Of a stretch of 64,000 nucleotides of DNA, positions 25,401-34,009 are shown in pieces. Position 1 is the stretch's first letter. Each line of letters opens with the position of its first letter. The notes beneath the pieces were generated by a model, which was not told where the DNA came from, ran no database searches, and saw only the letters and a program-made list of their open reading frames with translations. This DNA comes from Patiria pectinifera. Lineage: Eukaryota; Echinodermata; Asteroidea; Valvatida; Asterinidae. The position numbers and the translations under genes are program-made. The stretch covers positions 25,570,863 through 25,634,862 of the forward strand of contig CM057135.1 of assembly GCA_029964075.1 (NCBI GenBank), in the 5' to 3' direction.

Positions 25401-26452
25401 TGTCTATTTGTGACATGCCTGCCAAAAGTCTTGAGGCCAAAATGCCTCAGAGTCTGTGGTCACCGAACGCAGCAAGATACAACAGTGGATTTGTTCAATG
25501 GGGATAGCTCGCATTGTCTCAGAAGCGGCCGTTTATGTACTGGTGTTGGTTGCTGAATGCATCAAAAAAGTGCACCAGACTTTTGTGAACAAGATGGTGA
25601 TCAAATGTGGCTATACAGAATTGCCACACAAATGTGAAAGGCTTTGGAAAAAGCATGGTTTTCATTCTTACCATCATCAAACTCTGATGGCTCATCGTCA
25701 TCATCCAGCAGGGCTTGAAGGCACTCCTCGGAAAGAGCCTCCGTCCTCATGTACCCTTTGTAAACCTGTCCGACGCACCCCGAGTGCAGCGACTTCTCGA
25801 TCTTGACAAAGACGTTGCGCCAGCCTTTCCCAAAGGACCGCTCCAGTTTCTTCTCGGTCTGGTACCAGTAGTGCTTGGGAGCATCGAGGTGGAGCTTGGA
25901 GAACAGATCGCAGAAGTCGGCCGAGAACAGGTCCCTCCTAGTGCTGGCCCACTGGCCCAGTTTGATAAACGTCGGTCCCGAGATCTCTACCGCCCACAAG
26001 AGCATCCGCTGCCACCTCAGACAGAACCGGTCGGACCAGACGGTCAGCGGGTACATGACCAAAATGGGTCCAAAGATCACCGAGATCCACAGAAGCCTCT
26101 TGAAGATGCTCAGACACTTGTACACATAGAAGAAGCCACGCACGAAGACATTGCTCTGCTTCTTGGGCTTTTTAGTCCTCTTTGGAGACTCCGGTTGAAC
26201 AGCAAGTTGCGTGGGTTGCCTTGTGACTTGCTGGCAGCTTGCACTGATTAGATGACTTTTGAAGACCAGTGTACCAGAGCACAGTGACGCTGCGATTCCA
26301 CATGCTCTGAGAGTGTTTGTGGGTTTTTGTGGAAGCGGAGGTTTGCATCGTAGGAAGAATGAAGTCCTCTGCAGCTGCAAGGACCCGACCTTGCCCCCGA
26401 GAAGATTCTTGGAGCTCTTGGATAACACCTGGCAAGTGGATACACGCAACAT
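10432..26452 (-). CDS. ADCK2: ADCK2-like aarF domain (UbiB family) kinase, nine exons
   Basis: Coding exons, in transcript order: 26452-25672, 25179-25075, 24068-23986, 22045-21899, 21250-21122, 20757-20647, 19705-19454, 17409-17284 and 10566-10432. All introns are GT-AG and phases agree, giving 622 residues; human ADCK2 is close to that length. UbiB-family proteins are atypical kinase-like ATP-binding proteins of mitochondria, and ADCK2 is tied to coenzyme Q and lipid metabolism. Seen: a basic, Ser-rich N terminus that could target mitochondria; a hydrophobic segment at about 119-139; the KxGQ motif at 164-167 (KLGQ); a GCVGQVYKG glycine-loop equivalent at 225-233; VAIK at 320-323; the catalytic HADLHPGN at 460-467; and LDVG (Asp510) in place of DFG. 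The start is the first in-frame ATG; a 25-codon upstream ORF precedes it (26462-26539). Introns are crowded with repeats, and the last (6.7 kb) holds a retroelement. The assignment is strong; exact ends of UTRs are unknown. Confidence 0.93.
10608..10966. mobile_element. GGCC-ended MITE, intronic copy A
   Basis: Inside the last ADCK2 intron, about 40 bp from the terminal exon. It shares the GGTTTCTGGTATG end motif, its reverse complement near 10930-10945, and the same interior (TGGCCTCTCTGG, TCAGCCGACATTTGAAG) with copies at 47391, 48742 and 56920. The left GGCC terminus is lost in an A run; the right end reads AGCC followed by TAA. No coding function. Confidence 0.65.
11644..12120. repeat. 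12-bp minisatellite within hAT-like repeat copy
   Basis: An array of roughly 25 units of a 12-mer (CAAGTCCAGTCA and variants) occupies about 11690-12015. Flanking sequence (GGATGAACAA, TAACAAAGGAAT, GATGGACTTG) matches, inverted, the hAT-like element at 20155-20598, which has a shorter run of the same motif. It is therefore read as a copy of that element whose internal repeat has expanded. Because 12 is divisible by 3, the array is open in several frames; this is not evidence of a protein. Confidence 0.7.
12225..13965 (+). mobile_element. Possible 5' LTR and leader of retroelement
   Basis: Noncoding stretch upstream of the gag-like ORF. It begins near TGTGACCTAGTC and ends with GTGACA just before a primer-binding-site-like sequence. 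No second copy was found downstream of the ORF, so the LTR pair cannot be demonstrated and the left border is a guess from TG...CA logic. The interior has no recognisable coding sequence. Confidence 0.3.
13971..13988 (+). promoter_or_regulatory. Candidate retroelement primer binding site
   Basis: TGGGGACTTGTCCGGGAA starts with TGG (complement of the tRNA 3' CCA) and resembles the 18-nt tRNA-Pro-type primer site of other retroelements at about 14 of 18 positions. Its place, between a possible LTR end and the gag ORF, is the expected one. The comparison is by eye. Confidence 0.4.
14098..16635 (+). pseudogene. Ty3/gypsy-type gag-protease-integrase ORF lacking reverse transcriptase
   Basis: One 845-codon frame in ADCK2's last intron, on the opposite strand. 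In order: a charged coiled-coil-like region (about 60-125), a gag-type region (about 160-330), a CCHC zinc knuckle (Cys371, Cys374, His379, Cys384), a retroviral-type protease with DSGC at 503-506, then an HHCC zinc finger (His714, His721, Cys751, Cys754) and the start of an integrase core with its first Asp at about 784. The second Asp and Glu of the integrase triad and all reverse transcriptase and RNase H are absent. The frame ends soon after the YPEAVPLRN segment, probably at a deletion join. Integrase directly following protease, without intervening RT, fits Gmr1-like elements, in which IN precedes RT; simple internal deletion of a standard element is the alternative. ATG at 14230 may be the true gag start. 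It cannot transpose autonomously. Confidence 0.8.
16606..16725. repeat. 120-bp long hairpin at the 3' edge of the retroelement ORF
   Basis: Nested inverted arms. The outermost 13 bp (ACAAATACAGCAT) pair with ATGCTGTATTTGT. The middle arms of 26 bp (GGAAAGTAGTGGGAATTACTGGTCCC, described here in two parts: GGAAAGTAGT then GGGAATTACTGGTCCC) match with one difference. The inner GGTGTA pairs with TACACC. The left arm runs into the last codons of the gag-integrase ORF. The core GGGAATTACTGGTCCC also occurs at 12098-12113, on the other side of the retroelement. Confidence 0.75.
17447..17909. mobile_element. TTAA-type MITE, copy in ADCK2 intron
   Basis: Second member of the 7320-7865 family (TTAAAGGGAC start, CATTTGCTTTTGCTGTAATTTTC, CCAGCGTTGG half-palindrome, GTTTGCAAATGTTGTATTTTCCC end). 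It starts about 40 bp upstream (in transcript sense) of ADCK2 exon 8, so it sits close to that exon's branch point and acceptor region. The central palindrome is reduced to one arm. Confidence 0.6.
18420..18785 (-). repeat. tRNA-derived SINE
   Basis: On the minus strand it begins with a tRNA-like head (box A GGCCTAGCGGTTAAGAGC, box B GTGGGTTCGAGCCC). A conserved body follows (TTCGTCCTTCGGATGGGACG, AACACTTATCGCTAAGAG, GCCCCGGTGTTTCTGGC) that is shared with the element at 27767-28170. A short internal triplication of a TTTTACGTGCGTT-type unit lies at about 18551-18600. It is inserted in an ADCK2 intron. Confidence 0.8.
20155..20598. mobile_element. hAT-like nonautonomous element with exact 8-bp TSD
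   Basis: The flanks are identical 8-mers, ATAGGCTG at 20147-20154 and 20599-20606. The ends are inverted: CAGTTTTGTTG...CAAGTCCATC on the left and GATGGACTCAACTACAATACTG on the right (given as two parts: GATGGACTCAAC, TACAATACTG). The interior is dominated by ACTTGTGACTGG-type repeats. An 8-bp duplication and CAGTG-like termini are hallmarks of hAT elements. It is intronic in ADCK2 and noncoding. Confidence 0.8.
20769..20970. mobile_element. Truncated TTAA-type MITE
   Basis: Begins TTAAAGGGAAGATACAACAT and continues as the reverse complement of the 7320 family, including the CCAACGCTGGTC...GACCATCGTTGG palindrome. The far end is missing. It lies directly next to ADCK2 exon 6 (20647-20757). 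Confidence 0.55.
21297..21863. mobile_element. GTGYGCTC-end repeat filling an ADCK2 intron
   Basis: Inverted copy of the family also at 8255-8480 and 44128-44712, recognised by GAGAGCCCGTCACGTGGCC on one side and GCACACATTTATTCCC on the other. It makes up nearly the whole 648-bp intron between exons 4 and 5. No coding potential. Confidence 0.55.
22151..23260. repeat. 69-bp minisatellite, about 15 units
   Basis: Units of exactly 69 bp repeat head to tail (unit landmarks: GTTCAGGTGCTAATTGG, TTAACACTGAGTGATGAC, TTTTCAGTGAATAAATAC). The landmark GAAGTTCAGG recurs from 22191 to 23226, which is 15 periods with no net indel. Units differ by scattered substitutions. The array is in ADCK2 intron 3. 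As 69 is a multiple of 3, one minus-strand frame stays open as a 23-residue repeat; there is no start context or homology to support translation. Confidence 0.9.
23455..23945. mobile_element. Interspersed repeat with nested inverted-repeat insertion
   Basis: Shares long collinear stretches (CCTTTCAGTCAAA, CAAGTGACTGTTT, GCTGTGGGT, GATAAGCCGGCTGTGCCTAC, AGCAGGGGAA) with 39366-39715. A segment at about 23629-23803, bounded by AGGGGTGTGA and TCACACCCCT, is missing from the other copy and looks like a later MITE insertion. The family could not be named. Confidence 0.5.
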
Positions 26453-26461
26453 CTTGATTTT

Positions 26462-26539
26462 TCAGACTTCGGGCAAGCTTGTCGCAGATTTGTGTAGAAG
26501 AGACTCTGCAGTGTTGAAGTTAGGATATTGTGAGTCCAT
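26462..26539 (-). promoter_or_regulatory. Upstream ORF in ADCK2 5' leader
   Basis: An ATG at 26537-26539 opens a 25-codon frame that stops at 26462-26464, nine bases before the ADCK2 start codon. If the transcript begins upstream, ribosomes would meet this first, which would lower or regulate ADCK2 translation. The transcription start is not known, so the uORF's presence in mRNA is an inference. Confidence 0.4.
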
Positions 26540-27120
26540 TGTTGAGGGTTCTTTTTAACACAGCTGTGCTTTCCAGCCTCCTTCCGCAAGAGAATGTCAA
26601 GCAGGATTGACAGTCGGCAAAGTCCACTAAGGTTGCTGCACGTAAATCAGGCCATGACAACACTTTTTGTCATGTTTGTGTTGCTACTTCCTTTTCCTGT
26701 TATTTTGTAAAGAACTGAACCAATTCTGAGGAAAGAAAAAGCACAGCAGATTAGGCAAACAACAAAACTAAACATGGTTCTCATCTAGCCCCATAAATGT
26801 GTTCCAAAGTACTGAGATTCCTTCGTAATGTGTGCCACACAACAGTGCATGCTAGTGTATTCCCCGATGACCTGAATTTGAATCTAGTCTGTTTTTCTTA
26901 TTTCTATATAAATTAGGGAACACGACTTTTTAGAAAATTTAGCACACATCGCTCATGATTGCTATGAGGCTTAACCGTCCAGTATTTAAGAACATCTATG
27001 GGGCATGGAATCACTCTGAATTTCAACGTTCTAGGTAAATTTTGTGAATATTTTGATTCCCCTGGTCTATGCCTGAATTTCAGTTTCAAACTGGAGATAA
27101 ACCATATTAACCATGGCACA

Positions 27121-27224
27121 GCTCGTCGCACCAAAAAACCCAACGGTTGTTTCTTGAATTAATGATATTTCATGAATTCATGATACTTAATGAAACAACC
27201 GTGGTTTTTTTGGGTGCGACGAGC
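27121..27224. repeat. Inverted repeat, ~33-bp arms
   Basis: Arm GCTCGTCGCACC...ACGGTTGTTTC at 27121-27153 pairs with GAAACAACCGT...GGGTGCGACGAGC ending at 27224, with one or two mismatches and a 38-bp A/T-rich loop containing ATTCATGAAT-like palindromic sequence. Likely the ends of a tiny hairpin element. Confidence 0.65.
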
Positions 27225-27766
27225 GGTGCGTGCCGGCACAGATTTGTCTGCCATATTGAAGCAAGTTTTGATCGGTGAAGGAAGTCGAAGTGGCACTTCG
27301 TGCCGCACATTTACAGACAAATTACACGGAACTTGGAAGGAACCACGAAAAAGTCATACTTTTGGTAAAATCTGGACACGCCTGGGTAAGTGAACCTGCA
27401 AGCCGAGTTTGAGGCCAATTGATTTCCATGAAAAATAAAAATGTTCAGTTTGGGGGTAAATGACGATGACAGCATGGTGACAACACGCAACCCGAAAATA
27501 AGGAGACGGAACGCTGAATCGCAAGGCACAAACCGCGCAGAAAAATCGTGATTTCCACCCCAAGAAACTGTTCAAAATTGCAAAACAGTTGTCAGTAGAA
27601 TTGAGAAAAGTCTGCTTTTGATTGTAAAGGTGATTTTTGAGTAATAATTTTTTTTTGGACTCTAATATGATCAAAACAAATCAGGGGCCGGGCCCTCACT
27701 ACACGATCTAGCCCCATAAATGTGGCCTATTTACTGGACTGCCTCCGTAAACATAGGCCACACATT

Positions 27767-28170
27767 GGGGTGCTGTGGTCCAATGGTTATGGTGTTTGAC
27801 TCGTGTGCCGTGGTGCATGGGTTCGAATCCTGACCGTGGGAACATGGTGCTTGCGCTCCTGAGCAAGGCGCTTTACCATCATTGCTTCGTCCTTCGGATG
27901 GGACGTGAAGCCGTAGGTCCCGTGTGTTGTGTAATGCACGTTAAAGAACCCAGTGACACTTATCGCTAAGAGAAGGGGTTTGCCCCGGTGTTTCTGGCAG
28001 TGGCTGCTTAATGCGCCGCAGCACCTTGTAAACCATTATAAAGGTGCTACATAATGGTTCTCATATTTCCCATGTACTTCATTGACCTGTCTCTAGTAAT
28101 AGACATAATTTCCAGCGCCTTGAGTACCTAATTGTTGGTAGATACGTGCGCTATATAAGACTTCGGTATT
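27767..28170 (+). repeat. tRNA-derived SINE inside a transposon end
   Basis: tRNA-like head with box A (TGGTCCAATGGTTATGG) and box B (TGGGTTCGAATCC), then the same conserved body as 18420-18785 (CATTGCTTCGTCCTTCGGAT, ACACTTATCGCTAAGAG, GCCCCGGTGTTTCTGGC). It interrupts the terminal repeat of the surrounding element between ...GGCCACACAT and ACATCCACATG, giving a likely ACAT duplication. Confidence 0.8.
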
Positions 28171-28296
28171 ACATCCACATGTACAAAAACGTGTCGCATT
28201 TTGCCAAATTTTGATTTTCGCATTTAGGCTTAGTTTGTAGGGTTTTTTTGCTTTAGAAGCATACTCACCCTCTTTATAGGCTTATCAGAAAGTGTA

Positions 28297-28797
28297 GCTC
28301 TACTGAGTGGAGCGCTGAATTACGGGTACCCCTCCTTGGGTGTGTTCAAAGCCCATACTGTCGTACGGCGCGGCGCGGATCGGAGCACGTATTATTACAC
28401 GAAACAGTCGCAGATAAAGCGCGACTTGTTTTTCTTCGCGATCGAGCAACGACGGTGACGTCACGTCAGACGCCCTCAGCGACAAGCTAATTCAAGAACT
28501 GAACCTTTATGCAAACACATTGAACTGTAAGTTTTCAGACTATTTTCCTGTTTTTTTCCAAAATGTTCGCTGTTTGGGAACAATATAAGGGGTCTCATGG
28601 GATGTCAAGAATGTATAGATCAATCCAGGATAACTGTCTCTCTCATTTGTAATCTCTTTACCGTTTTTTTTTTGGGTCTTTTTGTCCTCGCGTGGGTTTT
28701 TGACTATGCTACTGTGATGGTGCTACCAAAGTATGGTGAATCGTGAGCGCTAGTATGGAGGGGTACCCGTAATTCAGCGCTCCACTTACTCCTAGAA
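28297..28797. mobile_element. Inverted-repeat insertion, ~40-bp ends
   Basis: CTCTACTGAGTGGAGCGCTG...GGGTACCCCTCC at the left is mirrored by GGAGGGGTACCC...CAGCGCTCCACTTACTCCTAG at the right. It lies within the larger nested element, and its end motif also occurs near 29770 and 31475. Noncoding. Confidence 0.6.
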
Positions 28798-29792
28798 CTA
28801 TGAGGCTCCGCGTGAGCGGAGCCTCATAGATCAAGAAGCCCGCACAATTGCCTGCAGCACAAAACACTAATAAAGTACAAAAACGTCCATCAAAATGCAG
28901 CCATTTCACACAGAACCGCTGCACAGTTTGCCCCTATACTCCGTAATTTATCTCTTGACATACTCACGTATCTTGTGCGGAACTAACATAGGTGGATTCT
29001 GTCGGTTTTTAGGCCAAAATGATGAAAAATATGCCCTTTCCGCACTGAGCCAACCTGACACTTGAAACGTGCACGCATATGTGATCGAGCGATGATTTTC
29101 GGTTCGCTCGGAGCGGGCCGCGGGGGGTACGGTACAAGCATTGATCTCCATATACACAGACTGGATAAGACATCGCGTACGAACGTGTGTCCGCGCGCGC
29201 GTTTTTTGAAAAGGGTAAAGAACACAATTTCGCATTTGAGTTGTGTACACTTTCGAACGGAGGATTAAAAAATGAAGTTAGGTTTTCTTCGGTTTCTTTG
29301 TCATTTATGAAAGAATAAAAGAAACAGAGATCTAAATTGATCAAAATCGACGAGGAGTATAGTCAAGGTGTGCGCAGCATTAGATTGCTGGAGTCGGGAA
29401 ATAAGGAGCGTTGCAGAATAGGACAATTATTCACAAGTAAGTTGTATACAACATGGCATGGTCTTTTGGAGGAATATGAACATGGGAATGGCAAAGCAAA
29501 TTTATAATATCGTTAATGTTGTCGCTCTGAGTTTGAGGGGAAGGAGGCCGGTGTGGTAGCTAGCAAGATATTCTGTTCAAATTCCATGCGATCTAGGCCT
29601 GTCATGCTGGTCGCCATCCATGTTTTTTTTTAAGACATAGGCCTAAATGTGCATGACTGACCCGGCAATGGCAATGAACAAAAGTTGACTTGATTAAAAT
29701 AGGTTATTCGAATAACTTTTATAACTTTTATACGCAAAATCTGTCTGAATTATGTCTGCCTTGGCTTTAGCTCTACTGATTGGAGCACTGGA

Positions 29793-29836
29793 ACTTCGGT
29801 ACCCTCCGTACAAGCTTGTACGGAGGGTACCGAAGT
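29793..29836. repeat. 44-bp perfect palindrome
   Basis: ACTTCGGTACCCTCCGTACA is followed by AGCT and then its exact reverse complement, centred on a HindIII-type AAGCTT. There is no spacer. It follows a CTCTACTGATTGGAGCACTG motif like the ends of the 28297 element, so it may be that element's collapsed remnant. Confidence 0.85.
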
Positions 29837-31502
29837 CATGGTTTACTGCACTTAACTTACTGCACAACTGGCTGATTGACCTTCATATCAAACAAAGAAC
29901 TTCAGCAAAACCATAGCAAAAACCACCAGCTCAGTGCAGGACCGAGCCGGACGAAAATGGAGAACTTCACGGAGGGATGGAATTGGATGTATCATCCACT
30001 GAATGGAACATGCGATGTGATAGGCATCTGAACGTTTGACATAATCAATTCTTACGATGTGGAACTGTTAACATTGATTGAATTTGTTTTTGGAAAGAAG
30101 CTGTGGAGTTCAACGCAAGTATTTTTTATGAGCTCCCAAGATGACTGTCACATTTATTGACATGGTGAAGAAAGTACTTTTACGGTTTGAAATTATGTTG
30201 TGTACGCCGTTAAATAAGTTTACTAGCTATAGCCATAATTTATATACACCGTCATATTCGCTCACAAAAACGATTCCCATTACACTTACAAGTAATTATA
30301 TTTATTTTCAGAAGTATAGCTAAACATTTAATTGTAAACAAGACCGTGCATCTCTTGAATTATTCTTTGACAAAATTAGTATAGTACTGTTTTGGTTTGT
30401 GATTCATCTCCTTTCACACAATATCACAAGAGTTGAACGATGTCATTCCCTGATCAATGTAGGGACGGGAAGAAGTTTTTACTGATTACTATGTAAAATT
30501 AAGGTTTTTTACCTTTTAGATTGTAATTGGTTTATGTTCAGGTTTTCAATAAATATATCAATCATTTGAATGAATCTTCATACAATTTCTCGTGTGAGTG
30601 TTCAGTTTAAAAAAATATGATGTCATTTCAGCATATTATTAATACATTATTCATTTCATTGATGGAGTAATTCAGTGTGCTCTAATGACCAATGTGCCAA
30701 AAACGAAATGGAAATTTACTTACAATTATTTTTGGGAGGAGGGGGGATTTAACACAAAAATAAGGGAAAAGGAAAGGGGGGTTCTTGAATTTCGAAAATG
30801 CATAATAAGAAAGTGTATATCAAGAAAGTGTGGAAAAGCTGTTTGGAGGGATTGAGGGTAACTCTTCATCGTTCAGTTATTTTTTTTTAAAGATTGTTTT
30901 GGAGGAGCGCTTGAACTCCCTCCTGTAAGAAAAATTTCACTCAACAATACATTTTCCAAAGTAAACAAAGTGAAAGCACAGTGCGCGTTTACCCGTCTGA
31001 TAGTAAACGCGCCGCCATTGTTCAGCCGCGCATTCGTGCACAAACACTGCGCGATGTCCTATCCAGTCTGTGTATATGGAGATCAATGGGTACAAGCGAA
31101 ATGATAGTATGTGCATGCGTACAAGTGCATGTACCGTACCCCCCGCGGCGCGCTCCGAGCGAACCGAAAATCATCGCTCGATCATATGCGTGCACGTTTC
31201 AAGTGTCAGGTTGGCTCAGTGCAGAAAGGGCATATTTTTCATCATTTTGGCCTAAAAACCGACAGAATCCACCTATGTTAGTTCCGCACAAGATACGTGA
31301 GTATGTCAAGAGATAAAGTACGGAGTATAGGGGCAAACTGTGCAGCGGTTCTGTGTGAAATGGCTGCATTTTGATGGACGTTTTTGTACTTTATTAGTGT
31401 TTTGTGCTGCAGGCGATTTTGCGGGCTTCTTTATCTATGAGGCTCCGCTCACGCGGAGCCTCATAGTTCTAGGAGTACGCTCCACTCAGTAGAGCTACAT
31501 AA

Positions 31503-31626
31503 AGTGCTGCCTTTTTCAGATGTATATTTTTCGTGAAATTTCCAGATTCATTTTTACACGTTTGCGTATCAAAATTTCAACATGAAATTTCACAAAAATT
31601 AGACATCTGAAAAAGGCAGCACTTTC
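31503..31626. mobile_element. Small hairpin element with 23-bp ends
   Basis: AAAGTGCTGCCTTTTTCAGA at the left is inverted at the right (TCTGAAAAAGGCAGCACTTT). A GTGAAATTT/AAATTTCAC pair lies further in. The mirror position on the other side of the nested element (about 28290) lacks it, so it inserted after the arms formed. Confidence 0.6.
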
Positions 31627-31864
31627 TGATTAGCCTATAAAGAGGGTGAGTATGCTTCTAAAGCAAAAAAACCCCTTCAAACTAAGCCTAAATGTGAAAA
31701 TGAAAATTTGGCAAAGTGCGACACGTTTGGAAAAATTTCCGTACTCGGACGTCACTTTTTTCAATTAATTTTCTAGCGCCAAAAGTTACATCTCTTATGG
31801 TTATTCCTCCACTTTCCCTCCTCTACTCTCACCCTCTCCTTTCCCTTATTTCTATTTATTAATC

Positions 31865-31955
31865 AATCAGTTACTTCATCGGGATTCGAACCTCTGATGC
31901 CTGCTTGATACACGAGACTCTTAACCACTAGGCCGCGCACGATCGCTGTTGCAAT
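31865..31955 (-). repeat. tRNA-like SINE head
   Basis: Reverse strand shows box A (GGCCTAGTGGTTAAGAGTC) and box B (GAGGTTCGAATCCC) at tRNA-like spacing, without a foldable anticodon arm or conserved tail. Most likely a 5' fragment of a SINE rather than a functional tRNA. Confidence 0.5.
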
Positions 31956-33349
31956 AATCAATCTTTGGACGTATTTGAAGTATCCATTGAAAAAAACTAA
32001 ATATTCATGAGAAAATAAATATTCATAATGACGTATTGCACTATCATTGGCAGGCTCATGCGACGTCATGGTTGTTGATGCACGTGTATAACGTACCGCT
32101 GTCTTTTCAGCGCCACTTCAATCAGTTTTGACCGGCTGCTTCAAGTTAGTTCTGCACGACGTATGCATCCAAAATGTGCTCTAAAAACACATTTTGAGTA
32201 AATTTTTTTCACCTGTACACAGCTTCCTGGATTTCTCTTGGTTCAAATGACAAGGTGAGGTGACAATTAATATGTTTGGTAGCAGATAAATTGACATCCG
32301 AGTATGGAACTTTTTCCACACGTTTTTGTACATGTGGATGTGTGGGCCTATGTTTACGGAGGCAGTCCAGTAAAGCCACATTTATGGGGCTATACACGAT
32401 CGTAATGATCGTGAATGTCCGTGATTGTCATGTGACTCTCGACATGCTCGACATCATTCATGTCATTACAATTTACATAGACTGTTTTTACATTTACGTT
32501 CTTTCCTTCATGCACAGTCTGTGAAATAATCAAACGACAAACTTCATATTTTTTGGAAATAAATTACTTGGAAACATGTCAACGACAATCGTTGAAATTC
32601 GACTGTTTTCTTACCAACATTTAGATGCCACCTCGAAAACCACACAAAAACCGCACGATGGTTTGGAAGTCTAGCACCTAGCCGCGGTATGTAATGTGCA
32701 TGTAAATACTGCGGCAACAGTCTGCCGCTACGAGTGACAGCTGGAGCCAGTCTAAAGAGCGACCTCAAGCGGCAGTACAGTGCACGGACGTTTATCACAA
32801 AGACACTACTACTTTTTGTATAAAAATGTCTTTGTATCAATTCAACAGTATCACCACCGCCATAAGTAAGTGGAAATGTTAATGTACATTTCCAAAATAA
32901 CAAAAACAAAACACCACAATGTTCATTTAAAATACCAACTTAATTAAAGCAAAACACCAACTTTACCTATAAAAAAATACAGGTACAAGTAGAAAACTTC
33001 AGGCTTCAGATAACTTGAAAAAAAAAAATAACTCTTAAAATTTCATTTCATATCTACTAAAATTGATTTTTTTTTCTAAAACGAAAACATAGCACATCGC
33101 GACCAACTTTTTGGGGCACTCGATTCTCAGCTGTTATATTTCTCTGGTGGCACCCAGACGTGAATTTGAATTCACAAACCGATTTCAAAATTACATCTTT
33201 ATAAATGGGCCGGGGAAATATACCAAGAATGTTTCATAAATGGTGTCAGTCATTAGAGCCTGTTTCGGGTTTTTTTTTTAAGTTAGCGATCGTGTGTTGC
33301 ATGCTAGCGAAAAATGCGATAAGTGGGTTGGCCGGTGCGCATTCTAGCG

Positions 33350-33690
33350 GCCAGGGTATGGGTGCAGCCAGAGGCCCTATTGCCTATATGCCGTCCAAAT
33401 CACGAGCCGAGCATTATGTGCATGGGCGCCATGAACTTGACGGGAAGAACCTGGGTGGAAGTCGTGATGAGAACTGCGAGCTCGTGTTTCTGTGATGAAG
33501 TTGGATAAAATCAGGCCCTAAAACTGCTGTATTCTGCAATGGAGTGATGGCGATGGGCTTCAGAACTACATAGGAGATCCTCTTTGGATGGAATTTTCTC
33601 CCAAAATTCACTTGTTAACCCCCACAAACCTGCCTAATGAAAGATGATGAAATAAGTTTTAATTTCATGTGTGTCTCAAACACAGAGTTG
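33350..33690. repeat. Interspersed repeat, copy 1
   Basis: Shares GAACTTGA, ACTGCGAGCTCGT, TTTCTGTGA, GGCGATGGGCTTCA and TTTGGATGGAATTTTCTCCC (in order) with 56370-56710. No ends or coding content recognised. It lies about 300 bp upstream of the first inhibitor gene. Confidence 0.5.
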
Positions 33691-34009
33691 TGAGTGTTTT
33701 TCATATTTTTTTGAAGTGGGTGTAGGCTATTATCACTGAGCAGTTTACTTACTAGTCTGGTCTGCATCTTAAAACGACGAAAAGAAATTTCCTTAATAAC
33801 TCTACGACAGAGGGCGGTACTGATACATCATCATGTGATTGTGCGTGGATATGATAAACTGGCACACAGGACTTGCAATCCTGCACGTGCTAACAGCTGA
33901 TCGGCCTCATCCACGGACTGTTCTCAAACTCGTCAGGTGATTTTAATTAAGAAAGAACCATCAGACCACAGTCGTCAAGTAAACAGCGGAACACCGGCAA
34001 CCTTTCAAC

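Larger units (their letters stand above)
27709..32392. mobile_element. Nested inverted-repeat DNA element, ~4.7 kb
   Basis: The outer inverted ends share TAGCCCCATAAATGTGGC, ACTGGACTGCCTCCGTAAAC and ACATCCACATGTACAAAAAC. The left end is split by a SINE at 27767-28170. A second inverted layer follows (28196-28290 against 31611-31725), then arms of about 400 bp (28791-29200 against 31040-31478), each with a CTATGAGGCTCCGC hairpin. No transposase frame is visible. Solo left-end sequence (TAGCCCCATAAATGTG) also occurs at 26787. Confidence 0.65.
26540..34009. other. Gene-free region between ADCK2 and the inhibitor cluster
   Basis: Head-to-head interval holding the ADCK2 5' flank (an ETS-like AGGAAG motif lies in the minus strand near 26690), hairpins, nested inverted-repeat elements, SINEs and a repeat shared with 56370-56710. 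No exon series or domain could be recognised in any frame. Confidence 0.5.

Noticed and set aside
25715..26251. 178-codon plus-strand frame
   Set aside because: Antisense shadow of ADCK2 exon 1.
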